From: Luteococcus sp052116585
GTDB lineage: Bacteria > Actinomycetota > Actinomycetes > Propionibacteriales > Propionibacteriaceae
Length of the DNA: 5,010 bases
Assembly (NCBI RefSeq): GCF_052116585.1
Contig: NZ_JBQKKT010000046.1
Location: 1 to 5,010, forward strand
Direction of reading: 5' to 3'
Part shown: positions 1-4,937 of the stretch, piece by piece
Layout of the letters: each line of letters starts with the position of its first letter
How positions within the stretch are numbered: the first letter of the stretch is position 1
Notes under the pieces: generated by a model
Database searches by the model: none
What the model was told of the DNA's origin: nothing
What the model saw: only the letters and a program-made list of their open reading frames with translations
Made by a program: the position numbers and the translations under genes

Positions 1-63
1 TGGAAGGCAGCCCTTGCCGAACTCGCCAACGTCTACCCAGAGCGCTTCAACCCCTACCTGTAA
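1..63 (+). CDS. IS256-family (mutator-type) transposase, C-terminal end only
   Basis: Frame 1 reads from the window edge without a stop for 20 codons and ends WKAALAELANVYPERFNPYL followed by TAA at 61-63. The pattern W-x-x-AL-x-x-(L/F)-x-x-x-(Y/F)-x-(D/E)-R resembles the extreme C-terminus of IS256-type DDE transposases, which typically end in a W-x-x-AL-x-x-F...GDR-like segment shortly before the right terminal repeat. The sequence after the stop, ACTTACACAGATAGCTTGACA, also looks like an IS256-type end, which supports the call. The catalytic DDE residues lie outside the window, so activity cannot be judged. The gene runs toward the defence operon. An IS3-type C-terminus was considered but fits the downstream end less well. 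The assignment comes from pattern recall on a very short fragment. Confidence 0.55.
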   Translation, partial: WKAALAELANVYPERFNPYL

Positions 64-83
64 TCAAACATTCAACCGATCAT

Positions 84-110
84 CACTTACACAGATAGCT
101 TGACAAGCTC
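84..110. repeat. Probable right terminal inverted repeat of the IS256-like element
   Basis: About 20 bases after the transposase stop lies CTTACACAGATAGCTTGACA (86-105). On the other strand it reads TGTCAAGCTATCTGTGTAAG, the TGTCAAG...TGTGTAA style of IS256-family ends. The exact outer base lies somewhere in about 104-110. Coding sequence of a different IS (IS110-like) begins immediately to the right, so this is also the insertion junction. The partner repeat would be outside the window, so the repeat is inferred from resemblance, not from a visible pair. Confidence 0.5.
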
Positions 111-175
111 ACCACCGCAGCATCGATGCCGACCTGAACCCGCGCCAGCGCGGGATCGGTAGGGTGAACAGACAC
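110..175 (-). pseudogene. IS110-family transposase, 5' fragment interrupted by the IS256-like element
   Basis: On the - strand, GTG at 175-173 is preceded by GGAGG (187-183) with a 7-base spacer. It opens a frame reading VSVHPTDPALARVQVGID and then AAVV. IS110-family transposases begin in this way: a short N-terminal tail, a beta strand, then V-G-I-D, where the Asp is the first acidic residue of the DEDD RuvC-like active site (residue 18 here, codon 124-122). After codon 112-110 the frame continues only into the terminal repeat of the neighbouring IS256-like element and stops at 83-85. The remaining part of a roughly 300-450 residue transposase is missing, so the fragment cannot be functional alone. 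The VGID context together with a strong RBS makes the start convincing, but only 22 native codons remain. Confidence 0.5.
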
Positions 176-300
176 GAGGGTTCCTCCGTTCGCTGTGAAC
201 GACACGACCCCGCCGGGCCCAACCACCGGCCAGTGACTCCGCACGACGGGCATCGTCTTCCTGGACGGGAGAACCCTCGTCCCCGTCGACAGACAGTGAC
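176..300 (-). ncRNA. Candidate IS110 bridge-RNA region in the transposase leader
   Basis: IS110-group elements encode a structured noncoding (bridge) RNA in the end upstream of the transposase gene. This stretch lies there and, read on the - strand, contains several successive hairpins. GACGGG (287-282) pairs with CCCGTC (269-264) around a 12-base loop. GACG (257-254) pairs with CGTC (248-245). GCCGG (230-226) pairs with CCGGC (216-212) around a 9-base loop. CGTTC (201-197) pairs with GAACG (191-187) around a 5-base loop that abuts the ribosome binding site. No convincing protein is encoded here. Short hairpins are expected by chance in GC-rich DNA, so position is the main argument. The limits are uncertain and the RNA may extend toward about 400. 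Confidence 0.25.
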
Positions 301-620
301 GCGCAGACACTCCCGCTCATCGCCACCCAGCGACCGCAACCAACGCCACAGTCGGCGAACCCACGCTTGTGCGTGATCCGGTGCCACCCAAGACGAGTCA
401 CCCGCGTGGCAGGTTCACGCCTCGGCCACCAATTCCCTGAACCGGGCCAGCCTCGACCGGGAGAGTCGACCCCAGAGCCCACCGATCTCTTTCACGAGCC
501 ATCACGCTCAGCCGGATAGCGGCGAGACCCGGAGCCTTCTCCCACGGCCACCGTAGCGACCACCACCCGTCACCAGGAGGCACTCCAAGTCATACAAGCC
601 ACCAAACTCACGGCAGACCC
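301..620. other. Gene-free GC-rich stretch, probably the outer part of the IS110 end plus intergenic DNA
   Basis: The open frames here are short, rich in Arg, Gly, Trp and Pro, and lack a credible start and ribosome binding site together, as expected from GC-rich noncoding DNA. The outer boundary of the IS110 remnant should fall somewhere in this stretch, but I cannot place it because IS110 elements usually lack clear terminal inverted repeats. No tRNA, promoter or terminator could be defended. One sampled line (421-480) is about 70% GC, clearly higher than the operon to the right. Confidence 0.4.
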
Positions 621-649
621 ATTTGAACCTGCGACCCCTTGACCCCCAG
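621..649 (-). other. tRNA-Pro(GGG) 3'-half fragment, att-site-like
   Basis: The - strand reads CTGGGGG (anticodon loop, giving anticodon GGG), then TCAAG (3' side of the anticodon stem), GGGTC (variable loop), GCAGG (T-stem 5' side) and TTCAAAT (T-loop). This order and these lengths are exactly those of a tRNA, and GGG is a proline anticodon. Identity ends abruptly on both sides: the bases before the loop are GACGC rather than the CTTGA needed to close the stem, and the T-loop is followed by GGGTC, not CCTGC/CCTGT. It is therefore not a functional tRNA. Site-specific integrases of actinobacterial integrative elements often use such tRNA segments as their core site, so this is most simply an attL/attR/attP-like core or a relic of one. 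Confidence 0.5.
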
Positions 650-812
650 GCGTCCAGACGGCTTCGACAAGGCCAGATGCCGCGTGATTCCGGGCCTCAG
701 AGCATGCAGCGCGACTCAGGAGATGCATGAGTTGCATGGTTCTGGCCCCTTTTGGTCCCCTCCATCAACCGCGCTGCACGCTGATGCCACGGCGACCCGC
801 GCAACTCCCGTA
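650..812. other. Noncoding stretch downstream of the ATPase-nuclease gene
   Basis: No gene is supported between the att-like fragment and the end of the ATPase-nuclease gene. A small perfect inverted repeat, ATGCA-TGAGT-TGCAT (723-737), could form a 5-bp hairpin in the transcript about 75 bases after the stop codon. It has no T-tract and little GC, so it is at best a weak terminator candidate. No other element could be supported. Confidence 0.35.
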
Positions 813-3506
813 TCAGTCGCCCATCGACTGCAAGTACGGAGCTACAAGGCCTGCATCCTCGTACGCTTCGAGCGACGCGCGAATCTCGGCGTAGAGTGCC
901 TCCACCGTTGCGTTCAACGCGATAAACCCGTCCTCGAAGTAGAACGATGCAGGAGCCAGGGCATGCAAGCCTCGCACCAATCCTTCCAGCTCCGATTGGG
1001 TCCCTTCCCACCCATCGGCAATCATCCACGCATGAAGGTGCTGTATCTGAGTTGCCGCGGCCTTGTCGCTGTACTTTACAAGGATCGCCAAGAGACTGTC
1101 GATCCTCGGCTTCGGTATTGCCACGCTTGCTTCTTGCTCAGCAATCCACGCAGCCGTCTGAGCAGGCGAGCGCAGTTCGAACAGCGGCCGAAGTGACGCA
1201 GGAGTCAACCCTTGCAGCGGAAAGACTTCAACAAGCTTGGCTAGATCTGAGACCTTGATCGGAACAATAGCGTCGTTTTCACAGACTTTCGATATCAAAG
1301 CCTCGGGATCGTCAGCACCCTGATAATCAGGAGCAACCACCACAGTGAAACTCGGCTTTATCTCCACGGTGGTGTCACTCGTCAGGGACTCCCTGTGAAC
1401 GCGAAGCACCGATGTTCGAGCGGTATCTGCCCTAATCTTCGCGACTTTGCTCGCATTATCGATAGGGATCTCAATACCATCATCGTCCAGGTGAACTATG
1501 ACGGGTTCGCCACTAGACTTCGCGTCGTAGGTGAACGCGTAACTAGAAGTGTCGCCGTTCTCTTGCCTACGTCCCAAGCGAGCTGTAACGACTCCATCTG
1601 TTCCATGGCCAGCTCCACCACGCTTAGATACATTGAATCCAAGAATGGTGAACGCATCCGCCACCGCGTCCTCTAGATCATCTTTCTTGTTTCGCGCCTC
1701 GTTGAGACTCTGGGCAATTACGGTCGCCGAGTGCGGGAACCTCTTCACGAGAGCCCGGAGAAAAGAATCACGCCGACGCATCACACGCTCGACAACCTCG
1801 GGCGCAATGTTCTCATCCAGCATGTACGCTTCAGTCAGCAGCTCCGTAAGCCCCAGTAGGCGGAGCGGCTCTCCTACCTTCTTCGCATCCTTGTAATTGG
1901 ATACGAAGGGGTGAGATTCGTTCAGAACCACAGTCTTCCGGCCGGGGTCGTACGAAACAAAACGTTCGCTTGACTGCTGCGACTCTAGAACAATTTTCTC
2001 AACTAGGTCGCCAGGTGAGGACAAGGCGGTGGAGATGTCCGCACTCTGGTCGTCTGAAACCCCGAGGCTCTCACGGACGACACGATCTCCTTCGGCTGCC
2101 CGATTGAGCATCCGTCTGAGAGGCCCCTGGCTAAGCGCAAGCGGCGGGTCTGCCAACCGGTTGTCTTTTCCAAGCCGGCCAAGCTGATCCGAGGCGTCTT
2201 TCTCTTGAGCGACCGTTCGGGCTCGGTTGAAGACCGCTTTCAGATAGGCCTTGACCTCGTCCAAGGCCGGAGAATCTTTGATGCTCTCCCTCGCACTCGC
2301 GACCTCAGCGTCAAGCCCGTCCGCCCAAACCTCCATAAAAAACCTGCTCAGCGTGCCGTGCCGAAGCTCGACATCGAGATCGAAGTCAGCAGCTTCTACA
2401 CCCAGGTTGATCAGACGACCACGTACCCGGACGAAGAACCCATGGCTGCGTTCGAGCTTCTCACTCTTACCCGAAGTGATCGAGTCCTTGAAAAGCACCG
2501 CCCGTCCCGCAATAGTCCCTGCCGACGAGAGCTGCAGCCCAGTTGTCTTGGTGCCGTCCGGCAGCTCCACCTCCACGGACTTGAACTGCGACCACGGCGA
2601 CGGACTGCCCTTACCCCTGCCAGGGAGAACATTCTCGTCTTTTCCAACCTGGAAGGACCAGAGCCGATCCTTGTCCACCTTCGTCGACGTCAGCGGCTCG
2701 TTGTTGTAGTCAAGCTTGAAGTCGGGATGCAACGGCAACGCTGTTCGGAGTATGTAGCGAAGCCGACCGAGTTCAAGCTCCGCCGCCGCCGGCTTCAGAT
2801 TCGTTAAGATGGCGGCGGTCCAGTGCTCGGGTTCCGAGGTTCGCACATGATCGAGGAACTTGCACTTGTCGCCCAGCGGCTCGTACGCTCTCTCCAGAGC
2901 GCGAATTGCATCATCCCTCTTCAGCTGGACCATGTCGAGGCGCAGGTCCACCGCATTGAGGAGCCCCGCCGGTCTACCCTCAAGCAGCGAATAGTCCATC
3001 GTAATTGCCCGGTACGTTCCGTCACTATGCACCAAGTACGTCAACGACTTGGCGAGTACATACGTTGCCAGTTTTCCAATGCCGAACTTGCCGACCGGGC
3101 TCGTTCTCCCCTTCGGCGGAGTGGTCGAGCGCTTCCTCGACTCGCCGATCTTCCATAGGTCGTGGAGGCCATTCTTGTCCATGGACTCTCCGTCGTCTGC
3201 AACGATGACAGTTCCCGTGGACTGAGATAGATCCTCTGGAATCGAAACCCATACGCTTCGAGCGCCTGCATCGTATGAGTTTGTGATCAACTCTTCGAAT
3301 GCCTTGTTGGGCGAGCTATACAACCCTTCCGAGAATCGCTCGATAATTCCGAAGGATAATTGCAGGGGAACTTGGTCTACGACCTTGCCGTTCGCAACGA
3401 GGTCAGACACTGGGACCACCTGCGCGGTGGACGCATCTTCTCCTGCCTTGCTGTTGTCGCCGGCTTCTACGCCCTCGGACTTTTCGACCACCTCAGTCGA
3501 GCTCAT
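813..3506 (-). CDS. GHKL (MutL/Hsp90/MORC-like) ATPase fused to a PD-(D/E)XK nuclease, putative restriction component
   Basis: This 897-residue protein probably cuts or gates DNA in an ATP-dependent way as the restriction partner of the upstream methyltransferase. Residues 1-40 are acidic and look disordered. Residues about 45-240 form a GHKL ATPase. The N-box is FEELITNSYDAGA (catalytic Glu72, Asn76, Asp79), motif II is ADDGESMD (Asp104, Gly106, with Ser108 in place of the usual second Gly), and motif III is GKFGIGKLA (139-147). Residues about 245-410 resemble the transducer (S5-like) half of MORC/Hsp90-type proteins, including WADGLDAEVASARE (394-407). A mostly helical part follows. Residues about 605-770 look like a restriction-endonuclease fold: Glu612 in a leading helix, GTDGVV (Asp637), then YDAKSS (Asp661, Lys663). 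Residues 780-897 are an unassigned helical tail. The ATG is supported by GGAGA six bases upstream and overlaps the methyltransferase stop (ATGA), so the two genes are translationally coupled. There is no signal peptide or membrane segment, so it is cytoplasmic. The fusion agrees with the prokaryotic MORC/MutL-like ATPases linked to restriction-modification. The ATPase call is firm, the nuclease call good, and the biological role inferred. Confidence 0.88.
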   Translation of the reverse strand: MSSTEVVEKSEGVEAGDNSKAGEDASTAQVVPVSDLVANGKVVDQVPLQLSFGIIERFSEGLYSSPNKAFEELITNSYDAGARSVWVSIPEDLSQSTGTVIVADDGESMDKNGLHDLWKIGESRKRSTTPPKGRTSPVGKFGIGKLATYVLAKSLTYLVHSDGTYRAITMDYSLLEGRPAGLLNAVDLRLDMVQLKRDDAIRALERAYEPLGDKCKFLDHVRTSEPEHWTAAILTNLKPAAAELELGRLRYILRTALPLHPDFKLDYNNEPLTSTKVDKDRLWSFQVGKDENVLPGRGKGSPSPWSQFKSVEVELPDGTKTTGLQLSSAGTIAGRAVLFKDSITSGKSEKLERSHGFFVRVRGRLINLGVEAADFDLDVELRHGTLSRFFMEVWADGLDAEVASARESIKDSPALDEVKAYLKAVFNRARTVAQEKDASDQLGRLGKDNRLADPPLALSQGPLRRMLNRAAEGDRVVRESLGVSDDQSADISTALSSPGDLVEKIVLESQQSSERFVSYDPGRKTVVLNESHPFVSNYKDAKKVGEPLRLLGLTELLTEAYMLDENIAPEVVERVMRRRDSFLRALVKRFPHSATVIAQSLNEARNKKDDLEDAVADAFTILGFNVSKRGGAGHGTDGVVTARLGRRQENGDTSSYAFTYDAKSSGEPVIVHLDDDGIEIPIDNASKVAKIRADTARTSVLRVHRESLTSDTTVEIKPSFTVVVAPDYQGADDPEALISKVCENDAIVPIKVSDLAKLVEVFPLQGLTPASLRPLFELRSPAQTAAWIAEQEASVAIPKPRIDSLLAILVKYSDKAAATQIQHLHAWMIADGWEGTQSELEGLVRGLHALAPASFYFEDGFIALNATVEALYAEIRASLEAYEDAGLVAPYLQSMGD

Positions 3507-3515
3507 GATTTCTCC
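3503..3515 (-). promoter_or_regulatory. Ribosome binding site and ATGA stop-start overlap coupling the two operon genes
   Basis: On the - strand, GGAGA (3515-3511) lies four bases before the ATG of the ATPase-nuclease (3506-3504). The TGA of the methyltransferase (3505-3503) shares ATGA with it. This arrangement usually makes the downstream gene depend on ribosomes finishing the upstream one, so the modification enzyme is made before and together with the nuclease. Confidence 0.75.
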
Positions 3516-4678
3516 ACGGTGAGAACCACTTCGGTACGCATGCGCTTCGACAGCGAGGAAGCCGCATTACTTGTGCGAACGGGCAAATATCGCTTACTCT
3601 CGGGAAGCTCACGTTCCGTCCTGTCGCGCACGCTGAAACCTGCCGCCTCGTAGGCTTTCCGCACCAGAACATCGTTCTGGATGTAATTGCCTCGCAACGT
3701 GGAGTTTCCGATCACCGTGACCACTTCCGCACCCTCCATGCACACGCGATGCAGTTCGCGAGAGAACACGGTGAGGTCGTGCGCATATCGAACGATCGTG
3801 GCTAAAGGTAGCTTTGACCGATCGTTCGCAGCATCCTCAACAAACGACACCATGTCATCAACTTGCTTGAGTGCTTCGCCGTCGAGCGCACGTTCCGCGC
3901 CGATGCTGTTGGAGCGGATCTTCCGCAATTCAGGAATAGTGTGACCAAACCAGATCAAAGACATCTTGTGTCCACGCAGATAGTCGATCGCGTTGAGATA
4001 CGGCGGTGACGTAATGATCAGGTCGACCGACGCATCTGGCAGGCTGAGCGCTCGCGCATCTCCCCTGCTCACCTCCACCTGTCCGACGATGGAACGCTGA
4101 TCGAGCAGCTTCTTGAGGCTCGCGACGGAGCTCTCAAACCCGCGGTACACATCGTAGCTAGATTCGGTCATCACTCGGTGAGGCCTGCTGTGCGACGTGT
4201 CGGCGGCCAGCGAAGCCTTGGGGGCCTTCGTGACGATGATCCGACTCAGGGCTAGTTGGAGGGCCTGCCGAACAGCATCATCGCCGACCCCGTCCAGCTC
4301 ACGCGAAAGCCGATTGAGTTGGCTCCGCTGACTCGCCGCGAACCAGTATTCAGCGAACTTCCGCGTCTCTGGGTCATCCCACCGCGGTTCATCCTGACTT
4401 GAGGCTCGCGCGAGCGCGCAGACGCGCTCGGCTTCAGCGACGACATCGTCTGTGTCGACGGCCTGGGTCGCAACCGAACTCATGAGGACAGCGAGAGGGT
4501 CGACATCGAACCCGCGTGCTGCATGCCCCCTGTCGGCCGCTGCTGCGAGGACCGTGCCTGATCCGCACATAGGATCGAGCACCACTAGCTCGGATTCACC
4601 TTCGACAGCGTCCAGGTGGTCGATGGCGATGTCGGGGGCCATCCTAGCGGGGAACGGGTGGATCGTCCTTGCACCCAT
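3503..4678 (-). CDS. Site-specific DNA methyltransferase (N4-cytosine or N6-adenine, SPPY type)
   Basis: This protein transfers a methyl group from S-adenosylmethionine to an amino group on cytosine N4 or adenine N6, probably protecting host DNA from the adjacent ATPase-nuclease. Numbered from the preferred ATG (391 residues), it starts with HPFPARMAPDIA (7-18, motif X), then DPMCGSGT (35-42, SAM-binding motif I), FDVDP (57-61, motif II/III region), and SPPY (224-227, catalytic motif IV) followed by LNAIDYLRGHK. A GNS turn near 324-326 belongs to the later sheet. The order X-I-IV places the SAM site before the catalytic loop. About 160 residues, mostly helical and containing DTSHSRPHR (160-168), separate motifs I and IV and may hold part of the target-recognition region. 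GTG at 4684 is an alternative start, but AAAGGAG (4690-4684) sits 5 bases before the ATG at 4678-4676 and overlaps that GTG, so the ATG is preferred. An in-frame stop at 4726-4724 rules out a much longer protein. All motifs are intact. It is the first gene of a two-gene operon, and the base specificity cannot be read. Confidence 0.9.
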   Translation of the reverse strand: MGARTIHPFPARMAPDIAIDHLDAVEGESELVVLDPMCGSGTVLAAAADRGHAARGFDVDPLAVLMSSVATQAVDTDDVVAEAERVCALARASSQDEPRWDDPETRKFAEYWFAASQRSQLNRLSRELDGVGDDAVRQALQLALSRIIVTKAPKASLAADTSHSRPHRVMTESSYDVYRGFESSVASLKKLLDQRSIVGQVEVSRGDARALSLPDASVDLIITSPPYLNAIDYLRGHKMSLIWFGHTIPELRKIRSNSIGAERALDGEALKQVDDMVSFVEDAANDRSKLPLATIVRYAHDLTVFSRELHRVCMEGAEVVTVIGNSTLRGNYIQNDVLVRKAYEAAGFSVRDRTERELPESKRYLPVRTSNAASSLSKRMRTEVVLTVEKS

Positions 4679-4683
4679 CAGCA

Positions 4684-4690
4684 CTCCTTT
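4684..4690 (-). promoter_or_regulatory. Ribosome binding site deciding the methyltransferase start
   Basis: The - strand reads AAAGGAG-TGCTG-ATG. The purine-rich site is spaced 5 bases from the ATG at 4678-4676, while the upstream in-frame GTG (4684-4682) overlaps the site itself and could not use it. This favours the shorter protein by two residues. Confidence 0.6.
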
Positions 4691-4744
4691 GACTCGTACG
4701 TACCGGCACGAGCAGGTGCGCTCCTAGAGGCCGTTCACTCGTAT

Positions 4745-4774
4745 ATCATCCCAGGGTCTACCGAGCTAGGTCAA
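4745..4774 (-). promoter_or_regulatory. Candidate housekeeping-type promoter of the methyltransferase/ATPase operon
   Basis: On the - strand, TTGACC (4774-4769, five of six matches to the -35 consensus) is followed after 18 bases by GATGAT (4750-4745, four of six matches to TATAAT). The overlapping TGATAT (4748-4743) is an alternative -10. Transcription would start near 4738, leaving a leader of about 60 bases before the methyltransferase ATG. The leader contains the 8-base palindrome GTACGTAC (4703-4696) just upstream of the ribosome binding site, a possible operator, though short. No other promoter-like pair was seen between the two genes. Confidence 0.4.
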
Positions 4775-4894
4775 AGAATCCTGCCGGCGTGTCCGGGTCA
4801 AGTCCTGCTGCGTGGTGTACAGGCTGATTCGTTCGTTCGGGTTGGTTAGCCTCGATCTTTCATGAGGGTTGTTTGGTTGACGGTTCAGCGTCGT

Positions 4895-4925
4895 TGCCGG
4901 GGCCTTCGCCCCGGATCGTGGACAC
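4895..4925. repeat. Probable IS3-family terminal repeat with GC hairpin
   Basis: Read on the + strand, TGCCGGGGCCTTCGCCCCGG (4895-4914) begins with the TG dinucleotide typical of IS3 ends. It contains a perfect 7-bp hairpin, CCGGGGC (4897-4903) with GCCCCGG (4908-4914), around a CTTC loop. It lies 13-43 bases beyond the transposase stop codon, where the IS end is expected. The hairpin could also insulate the transposase from neighbouring transcription. The partner repeat is outside the window, so the exact border is inferred. Confidence 0.4.
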
Positions 4926-4937
4926 GTTGGTGTCTGA

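Larger units (their letters stand above)
1..110 (+). mobile_element. Right end of an IS256-like insertion sequence
   Basis: This combines the transposase C-terminus (1-63), a short noncoding tail and the probable terminal repeat (84-110). The element seems to have inserted into the beginning of an IS110-family transposase gene, because that gene's reading frame loses its family resemblance exactly at this boundary. The rest of the element, and possibly the rest of the IS110 copy, should lie to the left of the window. Confidence 0.5.

Noticed and set aside
83..310. 75-residue - strand frame as a full small protein
   Set aside because: Only the part from the GTG at 175 has a ribosome binding site and family resemblance (IS110 N-terminus). 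The upstream portion is structured noncoding leader, and the final residues belong to the neighbouring IS end.
87..482. 131-residue - strand frame rich in Trp, Gly and Arg
   Set aside because: It has no recognisable family and no good ribosome binding site, it overlaps the IS110 leader and start in another frame, and its composition is typical of chance frames in GC-rich DNA.
621..649. Functional tRNA gene
   Set aside because: Only the anticodon loop to T-loop segment is present. The 5' half, the closing stem partner and the acceptor stem are missing.
723..737. Rho-independent terminator for the operon
   Set aside because: The 5-bp stem is AT-containing and has no T-tract after it on the - strand.
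639..1196. 185-residue + strand frame
   Set aside because: It is largely antisense to the ATPase-nuclease gene, with low-complexity Arg/Ser/Cys-rich sequence and no domain.
2205..2807. 200-residue + strand frame
   Set aside because: It lies wholly antisense to the strongly supported ATPase gene and its sequence mirrors that gene's codons with no domain of its own.
4682..4684. GTG at 4684 as the methyltransferase start
   Set aside because: It overlaps the AAAGGAG site, which is correctly spaced for the ATG six bases downstream. The two-residue difference does not alter the call.
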